A stretch of DNA of 39,113 bases, from assembly GCA_002083405.1 (NCBI GenBank), contig LVWT01000031.1:1-39113 (forward strand), in the 5' to 3' direction. Positions 15,994-25,334 of the stretch are shown piece after piece (positions within the stretch are counted from its first letter, which is position 1; the number at the start of each line of letters is the position of its first letter). Made by a program: the position numbers and the translations under genes. The notes beneath the pieces were generated by a model, which saw nothing but the letters and a program-made list of their open reading frames with translations, was not told the DNA's origin and ran no database searches. The stretch is from Nitrospira sp. SG-bin2. GTDB taxonomy: Bacteria > Nitrospirota > Nitrospiria > Nitrospirales > Nitrospiraceae.

Positions 15994-16632
15994 ATGAACA
16001 TAATGCGTGGGCCTATGGCGCTATTGATATTCACCGTCGTTGGTTTAGGAGGTTGCGCGCACGAATGGAGCTCGATGGCGGACCCTCATCCTGTCACCGA
16101 GGCGGATCTACAGGCTGTTTTGCGTGATGAATGGTCGCGGCATCTTTTTTGGATTCGCAACGTGGTTTTGGACAATGCGAAGAACGATCTGAGGTCGCGG
16201 GATTTCGCGGAAAAAGCGGTGGCTACCAATGCCAGGGATATTGCACGGACGTTTAGGCCGTTCTACGGCGAAGCAGCGTCTGACCAGCTCCATACCGTAT
16301 TGACCAAACATTACGGAGCAGTCAAAGCGTATTCCCAGGCCACTGTGGGCGGAAATACCCGTCAGCAGGAGGTTGCTATGGCGCAGTTTGCCTCGAACAC
16401 CGACGAGATCGCCGCATTCTTTAGCGGAATCAATCCCCACCTTTCAAAAGACGCTGTTCGAGATCTGTTTGCTGCCCATGTCGACCATCATGTGACTCAA
16501 ATCAACAAGTTTCAAAACAGAGATTACGCCGGAGAAGAAGAGACGTGGCCGGTGATGGAGCACCATGTTTATGGTATTGCCGATGCGTTGGCGGCTGCCC
16601 TGGTGAAGCAGTTTCCGGCGAAGTTTAATTGA
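15994..16632 (+). CDS. Lipoprotein of an uncharacterised all-helical family
   Basis: The 212-residue product has a lipoprotein signal (ALLIFTVVGLGGC, lipobox Cys at residue 22). The mature part is helical, with LRDEWSRHLFWIRNVVLD near residue 50, FRPFYGEAASDQL near residue 90, ASNTDEIAAFFSGINP near 140, HVDHHVTQI near 165 and a QFPAKFN end. This pattern of (D/E)-x-W/H-x3-(F/L)-W-x-R and YG-x2-A-x2-L occurs in a family of uncharacterised bacterial proteins known to me only by its motif. The histidine-rich helical surface could bind metal or heme but this is not established. A TTG 6 bp upstream is in frame; the ATG at 15994 follows GGAAGGG with good spacing. It is located between a cytochrome c gene and that gene's decayed copy. 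Confidence 0.8.
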   Translation: MNIMRGPMALLIFTVVGLGGCAHEWSSMADPHPVTEADLQAVLRDEWSRHLFWIRNVVLDNAKNDLRSRDFAEKAVATNARDIARTFRPFYGEAASDQLHTVLTKHYGAVKAYSQATVGGNTRQQEVAMAQFASNTDEIAAFFSGINPHLSKDAVRDLFAAHVDHHVTQINKFQNRDYAGEEETWPVMEHHVYGIADALAAALVKQFPAKFN

Positions 16633-16633
16633 G

Positions 16634-16863
16634 CTGTCCGAGCATCATTCGAAGGTGCCACGGGCGTCGGGCGAAGAGGAGAAATCGTCAATACAGAGGT
16701 TGACGGCTCAACGTCCCCTACGACTCAGAAGTAGCTCGGTGTCGTTCGCGTAGGGCGATTCACGCGGGTTGCCAGGTACGACGCCGTCTCGTGGAAGTGG
16801 CGACTTTCTGAGGAGCAGTGCAAGAACGTGTTGGCGTAGGTCCAAACGTTGCGGAGTAAATGA
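16634..16863 (+). pseudogene. Decayed second copy of the 15371 cytochrome c gene
   Basis: The segment matches bases 15583-15823 of the intact cytochrome gene nearly end to end and has almost the same length (230 against 241 bp). Recognisable pieces are CTGTCCGA..CATTCG before TGCCACGGG (heme region), a piece translating as EIVNTEVDGSTSPTTQK (intact copy: KIVGAEVADLTSATTQRK), RAIHAG (TIHEG), and SWKWRLSEEQCKNVLA, stop, VQTLRS (SWKWRFSKQQANDVLTYIRTLK). Frameshifts, in-frame stops and loss of the first heme cysteine show it is dead. The signal peptide region is missing; the copy begins right at the stop of the lipoprotein gene. Confidence 0.85.
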
Positions 16864-16887
16864 CACTTCTGGAGATTGCAGCCTTCG

Positions 16888-17787
16888 CTAGTCGAGCACT
16901 TCCCGATGGGCGGCGTTGAAGAGAGCCACTACGGTCGGGTGTTTCAGGCGACGCTCGACGGTAATCGCATAGAACTTCTGCCTGACAGAATCAACTCGGC
17001 GTATCACCTGCACTTGATATTGCCGACAAATCTCTTTTTCCAAGGCCGTCGGTCCAGGAAACAACCCATGTCCTGCTTGTCCGAAGGCTTTTAAGGTAGC
17101 GCTATCTTCGAATTCTCCGACGACGGTTGGGACCAGTTTCTGGCCTACCATCCAGTCATCCAGCGACCTGCGAAGGACCGTGTTTGAAGTGGGCAACAAG
17201 GTCGGCGCGCCATTCAAGGATTGAGGGAAATTGCGACGGTACTGTACGGCCAACTTCGATTTTGCGAAGAACGTGATCCCCGACTCACCCAGAAGATGGT
17301 TATACGCTTGCACCTTGATCGACGGTGGCGCCGGCGTATCAGCGATGACTAAATCCAGTCCATGGATCACCAGGTCGGCCAACAGCTGATCCAGCTTATC
17401 CTCCCAGCAAATCAAGCGTATGCCGGGGGACTGCCGAACAGCAGAGTCCAATAGACGGGTGGCCAGCAGCTTGGGCACCACGTCAACGACGCCTATGTTC
17501 AGGCGAGTCTGGCTGCTACTTGCCCGTCCCTTGACCGTATTCAGCAAGTCTTGTCCTATTGAGAAGATATCCTCGGCGTGTTTGAAGACGATGCGGCCCA
17601 TTTCTGTCAGCACGAGGTGCCGACCGGTCCGCACGAACAATTTTTCGCCCAGTGTGTCCTCTAGAAGCCCTATCTGTTTACTGATCGTCGGTTGGGCCAA
17701 GCGAAGTTCTTCGCAAGCTTTAGCAACGGTCCCGTGCTTCGCGACGGACCAGAAATAGAGTAGATGATGATAATTCAACCATTCCAT
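16888..17787 (-). CDS. nhaR: LysR-type transcriptional activator, NhaR-like
   Basis: The 299-residue regulator has an N-terminal winged helix-turn-helix (residues 4-62: NYHHLLYFWSVAKHG, AQPTISKQIGLLE) and a LysR effector domain. It follows E. coli NhaR over the whole length, including NYxHLxYFW at the start, LDLVIADTPAPPS, the LL.. R..LL-DW region (SNTVLRRSLDDW), and GEFEDSATLKAFGQAGHGLF-PT (GEFDDAALMKAFGAMHNAIF in NhaR). NhaR activates Na+/H+ antiporter genes in response to Na+ in enterobacteria. Here it lies 600 bp upstream of, and divergent from, the Na+-NQR operon, and 8.6 kb from the NhaD gene, so control of sodium export genes is likely. Target sites have not been identified. Confidence 0.88.
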   Translation of the reverse strand: MEWLNYHHLLYFWSVAKHGTVAKACEELRLAQPTISKQIGLLEDTLGEKLFVRTGRHLVLTEMGRIVFKHAEDIFSIGQDLLNTVKGRASSSQTRLNIGVVDVVPKLLATRLLDSAVRQSPGIRLICWEDKLDQLLADLVIHGLDLVIADTPAPPSIKVQAYNHLLGESGITFFAKSKLAVQYRRNFPQSLNGAPTLLPTSNTVLRRSLDDWMVGQKLVPTVVGEFEDSATLKAFGQAGHGLFPGPTALEKEICRQYQVQVIRRVDSVRQKFYAITVERRLKHPTVVALFNAAHREVLD

Positions 17788-18006
17788 GAGGCGGCACTAT
17801 ACATGAGAAATAATGGACGATTCTAGGCGTACGCTCGATATGACGATGACCAAGGATCTCTATGCAATTGCGCGCGAATATCTGCTTGGAAGGAGTCGGA
17901 TCTCCCGCTAGCGCGATCCGTTCTGATATCTCCCCAAAGAACAACGGCAACTGAAAACGAAAGTAAGATGGCGGCTTCGACGGTCCCTTGCGAAAGGAGT
18001 GGATCG

Positions 18007-18208
18007 ATGAAGCGGTCATGATTCTCTGAAGAGCAGATTGATTATGCCATACGGCAAGCTGAGAGTGGGACCCCGATCGGCGACCTCTGCCGGCAACTCG
18101 GCGTCAGCGAAGCGACCTTCTACACCTGGAAATGGCAATATGTCCTTTCTGACGAAGGCGCAACCCCTGTCAGGCCATCTGAAATGCGTACCCACGACAA
18201 GGCTTGAC
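18007..18208 (+). pseudogene. IS3-family transposase OrfA remnant
   Basis: From ATG 18007 the frame reads MKRS, then TGA, then FSEEQIDYAIRQAESG, TPIGDLCRQLGVSEATFY and TWKWQY, the helix-turn-helix of IS3-family OrfA (IS407-like). The premature TGA stands where homologs usually have Arg (CGA to TGA). After TWKWQY the similarity fades, with only a possible SEMR trace, and no OrfB is present. It is therefore a dead 5' fragment marking an old insertion or recombination event beside the nqr operon. Confidence 0.8.
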
Positions 18209-18241
18209 AACAGGATGTCCAAACAGTTGTACTGCGGCAAT

Positions 18242-18272
18242 TTGACCCTATGGGTTACTGCCGTTTTATATG
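18242..18272 (+). promoter_or_regulatory. Predicted promoter of the nqr operon
   Basis: TTGACC (18242-18247) is followed by TTTATA (18265-18270; 17-bp spacer) or, better matching but wider, TATATG (18267-18272; 19 bp). The transcript would have a leader of about 110 bases before nqrA, without an obvious Shine-Dalgarno sequence. Confidence 0.4.
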
Positions 18273-18387
18273 GCGGCGCTCATGATGGACGCAAAGGAAA
18301 CGCTCATCCGGCGGCGTAAACAATAGAGTATTGCTTAACCATCGCGAGTCGACCCATCACGACAGCACGAGTGTCATCGCAACTGCC

Positions 18388-19746
18388 ATGATGATCAGAA
18401 TTAAAAAAGGACTGGATTTGCCGATCAGCGGGAAGCCTGAGCAGGCTGTCCATGCCGCCAAACCTGTCCGCCACGTCGGCGTGCTTGGCGTGGATCATGT
18501 CGATCTCAAACCCGCCATGCTGGTCGCCGAAGGGGACAAGGTGAAGCTCGGCCAAGCGCTGTTCGAGCACAAAAAGTTACCCGGCGTACGCATCACAGCC
18601 CCGGGTGCCGGCACGGTGCGTGCGATCCATCGTGGAGCGCAACGCCTCCTCCAGTCAGTCGTCATCCGGCTTGACGACACCGAAGACGAGGAAACATTTG
18701 CATCCTACCCCGTCGGCCAACTGGCCCGCCTGACCGAAACGCAGGTAGTGGACAATCTCCTGGCATCGGGTCTGTGGGTGGCCTTGCGCACGCGTCCCTA
18801 TAGCAAGATCGCCGACCCGACCACTCGTCCGGCGGCCATCTTCGTAACGGCGATGGACAGCAACCCGCTGGCCGCCAATCCTATTGCCATTATTGCTGCA
18901 GAGGGTGAGTCGTTCGGCCATGGCCTGACGGTGCTGTCGCGCTTTGGCACCATGCCGCTATGGGTGTGCAAGTCACCCGCAGCCGAATTGCCGTTGCCAC
19001 AAGGTATAGGCCACATACGCCAGGCCAGTTTTGAAGGCCCCCACCCGGCCGGTCTGCCGGGGACACATATTCACTTTCTCGAACCGGTCGACGTCAGCAA
19101 GGTGGTCTGGCACCTCAACTACCAAGAGGTGATTGCGATCGGCAAGCTGTTTACCAGCGGCCGCTTATCGACCGGACGCATCGTCGCGCTCGGCGGACCG
19201 CAAGTGAAACAGCCACGCCTGCTGCAGACCAGGCTCGGCGCCTGTATCCAGGAGTTGATCGAGGGTGAGCTTCAGGCCGGTGAGAGCCGTGTCATTTCCG
19301 GCTCGATCTTGTCGGGGCGTCACGCAGCCGACTGGTCGTCCTATCTGGGGCGCCATCATCTTCAGATATCCGTGATTCCGGAAGGGGTGGAACGCACGTT
19401 CATGGGCTGGTTCGCACCCGGACGGAGAACATTCTCCCAGAGCAACGTCATGCTGTCGAGCCTCTTCCGTCGCCGCAAGGAGGAATTTGAGCTGACCACC
19501 GGGCTAAACGGAGGTCTGCGTGCCATGGTGCCCTTCGGCAACTTCGAGGATATCATGCCCCTGGACATCCTCCCGACGCAGTTGCTGCGCTACCTGATAG
19601 TGGGCGACACTGACATGGCGCAACAGTTGGGCTGTATGGAACTGGATGAGGAAGACCTCGCCTTGTGCTCCTTCGTGTGCGTCGGCAAGAACGACTACGG
19701 CCCGGTGCTGCGGAACGTACTGAGTCAGATTGAGAGAGAAGGCTGA
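18388..19746 (+). CDS. nqrA: Na+-translocating NADH:quinone reductase subunit A
   Basis: The 452-residue peripheral subunit of Na+-NQR begins in the usual NqrA way (MIRIKKGLDLPISGKPEQ). Further conserved blocks are VGVLGVDHVDLKPAMLVAEGD, ITAPGAGTVRAIHRGA, GKLFTSGRLSTGR and VPFGNFEDIMPLDILPTQLLR. There is no signal or membrane helix, as expected for a cytoplasm-facing subunit that helps form the quinone site. Two ATGs are adjacent (18388 and 18391); an open extension to 18331 is non-homologous. No Shine-Dalgarno is visible before either. It overlaps nqrB by one base (TGATG), the first of a tightly coupled eight-gene operon. Confidence 0.95.
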   Translation: MMIRIKKGLDLPISGKPEQAVHAAKPVRHVGVLGVDHVDLKPAMLVAEGDKVKLGQALFEHKKLPGVRITAPGAGTVRAIHRGAQRLLQSVVIRLDDTEDEETFASYPVGQLARLTETQVVDNLLASGLWVALRTRPYSKIADPTTRPAAIFVTAMDSNPLAANPIAIIAAEGESFGHGLTVLSRFGTMPLWVCKSPAAELPLPQGIGHIRQASFEGPHPAGLPGTHIHFLEPVDVSKVVWHLNYQEVIAIGKLFTSGRLSTGRIVALGGPQVKQPRLLQTRLGACIQELIEGELQAGESRVISGSILSGRHAADWSSYLGRHHLQISVIPEGVERTFMGWFAPGRRTFSQSNVMLSSLFRRRKEEFELTTGLNGGLRAMVPFGNFEDIMPLDILPTQLLRYLIVGDTDMAQQLGCMELDEEDLALCSFVCVGKNDYGPVLRNVLSQIEREG

Positions 19747-20960
19747 TGGCAGGCATGAAACGCTATCTTGATCGTCTCAGGCCCCTGTTTGCCAAGGGCG
19801 GCCGATATGAAAAGTACTATCCCGTGTTCGAGATGGTCGATGGGTTTTTCTATTCCTCTCCCGAAACCACCCACCACGCGCCGCATGTGCGGGATGGCAT
19901 CGATCTGAAACGGTTGATGGTGTACGTGGTGGTGGCGCTGATTCCCTGCATCCTATGGAGTTGGTTCAACACCGGGTATCAGGCCAATCTGGCACTCGCC
20001 AAGGTGGGCATGGCCAAAGCCGGCTGGCGGTACGACCTGCTGGAGGCACTCCATATCGGGTTTGATGCCGGCAGCATTCTTGCCAATACGGTCCATGGCT
20101 TCTTGTATTTTCTGCCGATCTATCTGACGACCTTAATCGTCGGCGGTGTATGGGAAACGGTCTTTTCCACGGTGCGTCAGAAAGAGATCAATGAAGGCTT
20201 TCTGGTCACCTCCATGCTCTTCACGCTGACGCTGCCACCCGATATGCCGCTCTGGATGGTGGCCATCGGGATCAGCTTTGGCGTGGTCCTGGGCAAAGAG
20301 ATCTTCGGCGGGACTGGCAAGAACTTTCTGAATCCCGCCTTGACGGCGCGAGCCTTTCTGTTTTTCGCCTATCCCGCCGAAATTTCCGGTGACCGCGTGT
20401 GGGTAGCGGTGGATGGTTATTCCGGCGCGACCGCGCTCAGCCTGGGGAAAGTCGGCGGCGTCGAGGCGATCATCCGTGGAGGCACGACCTGGTGGGATGC
20501 CTTTATCGGCCTGATGCCGGGTTCCATGGGGGAAACTTCGACCCTCGCCTGCCTGCTCGGCGCGGTGTTCCTCATCTATACAGGAGTCGGGTCCTGGCGC
20601 ATTATCGTCGGATGCTTTGTAGGAATGGTCGGGGCTTCGCTCCTGTTTAATATGATCGGCAGCGAGACAAATCCCATGGTGGCAATGCCCTGGTACTGGC
20701 ACCTGGTGCTGGGCGGGTTTGCCTTCGGCGCGGTCTTCATGGCCACCGACCCGGTGTCGGCCGCCATGACGAGCGCCGGGCGCTGGGTCTTCGGCATGCT
20801 GATCGGGGCTATGACCGTGCTGATCCGCGTGGCGAACCCGGCGTTTCCTGAAGGCGTCATGCTCACGATTTTGTTTGCCAATGTATTCGCGCCCCTGATC
20901 GATTATGCGGTCGTTCAGCTGAACATCCGACGGAGGCTCCGCCGCCATGTCCGCACCTGA
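19746..20960 (+). CDS. nqrB: Na+-translocating NADH:quinone reductase subunit B
   Basis: The 404-residue membrane subunit carries a covalently bound FMN on the threonine of the SGAT motif, here T229 (DGYSGATALS). About ten helices are visible; it is part of the Na+ path of the complex. Conserved segments include GKNFLNPALTARAFLFFAYP and VFMATDPVSAAMT. The start overlaps the nqrA stop and the end overlaps the nqrC start by 14 bp. FMN attachment would need ApbE, encoded downstream in the same operon. Confidence 0.95.
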   Translation: MAGMKRYLDRLRPLFAKGGRYEKYYPVFEMVDGFFYSSPETTHHAPHVRDGIDLKRLMVYVVVALIPCILWSWFNTGYQANLALAKVGMAKAGWRYDLLEALHIGFDAGSILANTVHGFLYFLPIYLTTLIVGGVWETVFSTVRQKEINEGFLVTSMLFTLTLPPDMPLWMVAIGISFGVVLGKEIFGGTGKNFLNPALTARAFLFFAYPAEISGDRVWVAVDGYSGATALSLGKVGGVEAIIRGGTTWWDAFIGLMPGSMGETSTLACLLGAVFLIYTGVGSWRIIVGCFVGMVGASLLFNMIGSETNPMVAMPWYWHLVLGGFAFGAVFMATDPVSAAMTSAGRWVFGMLIGAMTVLIRVANPAFPEGVMLTILFANVFAPLIDYAVVQLNIRRRLRRHVRT

Positions 20961-21756
20961 ACCGGATTCCGCCGTATCCGCTGCGCCAGTTGAGAGTGGG
21001 AGTAGGACGCTGCTGGTAACGCTTGTCCTCTGTCTCGTCTGCTCGGTCGTGGTTGCCGGTGCAGCGGTGCTCCTTCGCCCCCTTCAGGAAACGAATCAGA
21101 AGGCCGACCTCATCCGAAATGTGGTTGCGGTCTCCGGCCTCCTTAAGGAGGGGCTGACGGAAGAACAAGCGCTGAAACGGATTGACGCCCGCATGATCGA
21201 ACTGGCGACCGGTGAAGAGGTGAAGGGGGTCGATCCTGACACCTTTAATATCGTCAAGGCCGGAAAGGATCCCGAGATCTCCACCGAACTCACCCGCCGC
21301 GAAGATGTGGCGGGGATCAGGCGTGAACCGCGCTATCTGCCGGTCTATCGGATTGTCGGCGCCAACGGTGAGTTGAAGAGACTGATTCTGCCGGTGTACG
21401 GATACGGGCTTTGGTCCACCATGTACGGGTTTCTTGCGCTGGAGGAGGATCTGCGAACGGTGCAGGGGCTCCGCTTCTATCAGCATGCCGAGACCCCGGG
21501 GTTAGGAGGAGAGGTCGACAATCCCAAGTGGCGCGCACAATGGACGGGCAAAGTCCTCTTCGACGAGAACTGGAAGGTGCAGGTTGAAATAACAAAGGTT
21601 GCGATTGACAGTTCCACGCCGGACGCGCAACATCAAGTGGATGCACTCGCCGGGGCCACCATCACCTCGCGAGGCGTGGAGAATTTGTTGAAGTTCTGGC
21701 TGAGCAATAAAGGGTATGGGCCATTCCTGTCCCGTTTGCGTCACGAAAGGAGCTAG
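20947..21756 (+). CDS. nqrC: Na+-translocating NADH:quinone reductase subunit C
   Basis: The 269-residue subunit has one N-terminal membrane helix (about residues 21-42) and a periplasmic FMN-binding domain. The flavinylation motif is DALAGATITS with acceptor T238. Other family marks are YGYGLWSTMYGFLAL and HAETPGLGGEV. Its start lies inside nqrB. The motif has Ala where many NqrC have Ser before GAT, a tolerated variation. Assignment is secure from motif, order and length. Confidence 0.95.
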   Translation: MSAPEPDSAVSAAPVESGSRTLLVTLVLCLVCSVVVAGAAVLLRPLQETNQKADLIRNVVAVSGLLKEGLTEEQALKRIDARMIELATGEEVKGVDPDTFNIVKAGKDPEISTELTRREDVAGIRREPRYLPVYRIVGANGELKRLILPVYGYGLWSTMYGFLALEEDLRTVQGLRFYQHAETPGLGGEVDNPKWRAQWTGKVLFDENWKVQVEITKVAIDSSTPDAQHQVDALAGATITSRGVENLLKFWLSNKGYGPFLSRLRHERS

Positions 21757-21761
21757 CGCTC

Positions 21762-22423
<662 letters not shown>

Positions 22424-22427
<4 letters not shown>

Positions 22428-23032
22428 TCGACCTGGTCAATCTGTTTATCAAAGCGGTCTTCGTTGAGAATCTTGCGCTGACGTTTTTTCTCGGCATGTG
22501 CACGTTTCTCGCCGTCTCGAAAAAAATCGGCACGGCGCTCGGACTCGGCATCGCGGTGGTCGTCGTCCAGAGTCTGACCATCCCCATCAATAACCTGATC
22601 TACCAATTTCTGATTCGTGACGGCGCGCTGGCATGGGCAGGGCTCCCTGAGATCAGTCTGGATTTCCTTGGGCTTATCACCTACATCAGCGTCATTGCGG
22701 CGGTCGTCCAGGTCCTGGAGATGTTTCTCGACCGATACGTCCCCTCACTGTACAACTCGTTGGGAATCTTTCTGCCGCTGATTACCGTCAACTGCGCCAT
22801 TCTCGGCGGCTGCCTGTTTATGGTCGAACGCGACTATAATTTTAGTGAGAGCGTCACCTATGGCGTGGGCTCGGGCGTCGGGTGGGCGCTTGCGATCGTG
22901 GCAATGGCAGGGGTCCGTGAGAAGCTCAAGTATTCCGATATACCGGAAGGCTTGCAGGGACTGGGCGTCACCTTCATCACCGCGGGGTTGATGGCACTCG
23001 GGTTCATGGCCTTTTCTGGAATTCAACTCTGA
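22424..23032 (+). CDS. nqrE: Na+-translocating NADH:quinone reductase subunit E
   Basis: The 202-residue membrane subunit is the inverted partner of NqrD. C26 (LGMCTFLAVSKK) and C124 (TVNCAILGG) are the two remaining [2Fe-2S] ligands. The ATG at 22424 is set by the ATGA overlap with nqrD and by GGAGG 10 bp upstream. VREKLKYSDIPEGLQGLG near the end is a hallmark of NqrE. Confidence 0.95.
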
Positions 23033-23051
23033 GCCTGATGAGAGACCGCGT

Positions 23052-24272
23052 ATGATCGAGATCCTCCTGGGTGTCGGTGTCTTCACCGGGTTCGTCCTCA
23101 TTCTCGTCGTCTTTATTCTGAGTGCGCGCTCCAAACTGGTGGCCAGCGGCAATGTCACGATCACGATCAACGACAAGAAATCGATCGAGACGCCGATCGG
23201 AGGCAAGTTGCTCAATGCGCTTGGCGACGCCAAGATTTTTGTCAGTTCCGCCTGCGGCGGCGGCGGTACGTGTGGCGTGTGCCGGGTCAAGGTTTTCGAA
23301 GGGGGTGGGGTCATTCTGCCGACTGAAACCTCCCACATCAACAAGCGTGAAGCGCGCGAGGGTTACCGTCTCTCCTGCCAGGTGGCAGTCAAGCAGAACC
23401 TGAAGATCGAGGTTCCAGATGAAGTGTTTGGGGTCAAGAAATGGGAATGTGCCGTCCGCTCCAACCACAATGTGGCCACCTTCATCAAGGAACTGGTCCT
23501 GGAGCTCCCCCAGGATGAATATGTCGATTTCCGCGCCGGAGGGTACATCCAGATTTTCTGCCCTCCGTATGAGTACTCGTTTAAGGATTTTGACATCGAA
23601 GAGAGGTTTCGCAGCGACTGGGATCGGCTGAAACTCTGGGACCTCGTGTCCAAGGTCAATGAGCCCCTTGAGCGCGCCTACTCCATGGCCAATTACCCTG
23701 AGGAGCGTGGCATCATCATGCTCAATATTCGCATCGCCACGCCCCCGCCGCGCACGCAAAATGTGCCTCCGGGTAAAATGTCCTCCTACCTGTTCGGACT
23801 GAAACCGGGCGACAAGGTCACCATCTCCGGGCCGTTCGGCGAGTTCTTTGCCCGTGAGACCAACAACGAGATGGTGTTCATCGGCGGGGGGGCAGGGATG
23901 GCGCCCATGCGGTCGCATATTTTCGATCAGCTGGGTCGCATCAAGACCACACGCAAGATGTCCTTCTGGTACGGGGCTCGATCGAAGCGTGAGATGTTCT
24001 ATGTCGACGATTTCGACAAGCTGGCCGCAGCGCATGACAACTTCAAGTGGCATGTCGCCCTGTCCGACCCGCTCCCGGATGACGCCTGGAGCGGCTATAC
24101 CGGCTTCATCCATAACGTGCTGTATAATGAGTATCTGAAGACCCATCCGGCGCCCGAGGACTGTGAGTACTACCTCTGCGGACCGCCGATGATGAATGCC
24201 GCCGTGATCAAAATGCTGTTGGATCTGGGTGTCGAGCGGGAAAACATCATGCTCGATGACTTCGGAGGATGA
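23052..24272 (+). CDS. nqrF: Na+-translocating NADH:quinone reductase subunit F
   Basis: The 406-residue NADH-oxidising subunit has an N-terminal anchor (residues 3-24), a plant-type ferredoxin domain with [2Fe-2S] ligands C68, C74, C77 and C109 (SSACGGGGTCGVC, LSCQ), and a ferredoxin-reductase domain with FAD motif RAYSMAN, the NADH-binding GGGAGMAPMRSH and a terminal CGPPMM. It feeds electrons from NADH into the complex. It follows nqrE by 19 bp and precedes apbE by 6 bp. All cofactor residues are intact. Confidence 0.96.
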   Translation: MIEILLGVGVFTGFVLILVVFILSARSKLVASGNVTITINDKKSIETPIGGKLLNALGDAKIFVSSACGGGGTCGVCRVKVFEGGGVILPTETSHINKREAREGYRLSCQVAVKQNLKIEVPDEVFGVKKWECAVRSNHNVATFIKELVLELPQDEYVDFRAGGYIQIFCPPYEYSFKDFDIEERFRSDWDRLKLWDLVSKVNEPLERAYSMANYPEERGIIMLNIRIATPPPRTQNVPPGKMSSYLFGLKPGDKVTISGPFGEFFARETNNEMVFIGGGAGMAPMRSHIFDQLGRIKTTRKMSFWYGARSKREMFYVDDFDKLAAAHDNFKWHVALSDPLPDDAWSGYTGFIHNVLYNEYLKTHPAPEDCEYYLCGPPMMNAAVIKMLLDLGVERENIMLDDFGG

Positions 24273-24278
24273 TCGCCC

Positions 24279-25334
24279 ATGCATCCCTCCGTTCCGCGCC
24301 CCCGTGCGCTGATTGCCTTGATCGTTCTACTGGCAGCCGGTGCCGGCTTCAGCCTGCTGCGTTCTGTACCGCCTGTCCCGGAACTGCACATGAGTGGTCG
24401 CACCATGGGAACCACCTATAACGTGAAATACCGCCCCACCCAGAATACTCCAACAGTGAAGGCCCTGCAGATCGAAGTGGATGCATTGCTGGCCGAGATC
24501 AATCACACCATGTCCACCTATGACCCGGAGTCGGAACTGTCGCGCTTTAACCGTCTGGACACCACCGACTGGGTATCCGCATCCGCTTCCCTGCATGCCG
24601 TACTCAAAACCGCGCTCGAGGTCGGCGCCCAAAGCGAAGGTGCGTTTGACATCACGGTCGGCCCCCTGGTCAATCTATGGGGCTTCGGCCCCGAGTTTCA
24701 TCCGGACCGCGTCCCGCTTGAACGCGATATTGCCGCCGCGCACACACGCAGCGGTCTCGATAAAGTCACGCTCCGTGACACTCAACCGGCGATACGCAAG
24801 CACCGCCCTGATGTCTTCCTGGATCTTTCCGGGATCGCCAAGGGGTACGGGGTGGACCGGGTTGCTGAACTCATGACCGCGCACGCCATTGAACATTATA
24901 TGGTTGAGATCGGCGGCGAGATTCGGGTCCGCGGGCTCAAGGAGCACGATACACCCTGGCGGATCGCGATTGAGAAACCGTTGCCGGGCGAACGTTCGGT
25001 ACAGACGGTGCTGGCGCTCAGCGACATCGCACTCGCCACCTCGGGCAATTACCGGAATTTTTTTGAAATCGCCGGGCGACGCTATTCCCATACCATCGAT
25101 CCGGCCACCGGCTGGCCGGTCGATAATCATCTGGTGTCGGTGACGGTGCTGGCGGATACCAGTATGCGAGCCGACGCCTGGGCCACCGCATTTCAGGTAT
25201 TGGGGCCTGAGCGTGGCATGGCCATCGCCGAACGGCTCAATCTTCCCGTCCTCTTCGTCATCGAACGTGATGGACGATTCGAGGAGCAGGTCTGTTGCGC
25301 CTTCGAGCGTTACCGTGCACAGGAGCTGTCATGA
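24279..25334 (+). CDS. apbE: FAD:protein FMN transferase
   Basis: The 351-residue ApbE-family enzyme attaches FMN to threonine in NqrB and NqrC. It has an N-terminal export or anchor segment (ALIALIVLLAAGAGFSLL), then MSGRTMGTTYNVKY, the Mg2+/FAD-site regions DLSGIAKGYGVDRV and MVEIGGEIRVRG, and HTIDPATGWPV. Being in the nqr operon, its targets are most likely T229 of NqrB and T238 of NqrC. The ATG follows GGAGG of the nqrF 3' end; the stop overlaps nqrM. Confidence 0.95.
   Translation: MHPSVPRPRALIALIVLLAAGAGFSLLRSVPPVPELHMSGRTMGTTYNVKYRPTQNTPTVKALQIEVDALLAEINHTMSTYDPESELSRFNRLDTTDWVSASASLHAVLKTALEVGAQSEGAFDITVGPLVNLWGFGPEFHPDRVPLERDIAAAHTRSGLDKVTLRDTQPAIRKHRPDVFLDLSGIAKGYGVDRVAELMTAHAIEHYMVEIGGEIRVRGLKEHDTPWRIAIEKPLPGERSVQTVLALSDIALATSGNYRNFFEIAGRRYSHTIDPATGWPVDNHLVSVTVLADTSMRADAWATAFQVLGPERGMAIAERLNLPVLFVIERDGRFEEQVCCAFERYRAQELS

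Larger units (their letters stand above)
17788..18387. other. 600-bp divergent region with IS remnant and nqr promoter
   Basis: Between nhaR and nqrA there is no intact gene. The middle holds the N-terminal part of an IS3-type OrfA (18007-18208). To its right is a promoter-like pair (18242-18272). The nhaR promoter must lie in 17788-18000, but no clear hexamers were found. No terminal inverted repeats of the old insertion element could be made out. Confidence 0.5.

Noticed and set aside
23004..24284. Long open frame of 426 codons on the minus strand over nqrF
   Set aside because: It is antisense to nqrF, which is fully supported by cofactor motifs; the protein has no recognisable domain and is rich in His, Asp and Arg as expected for a shadow frame in GC-rich DNA.
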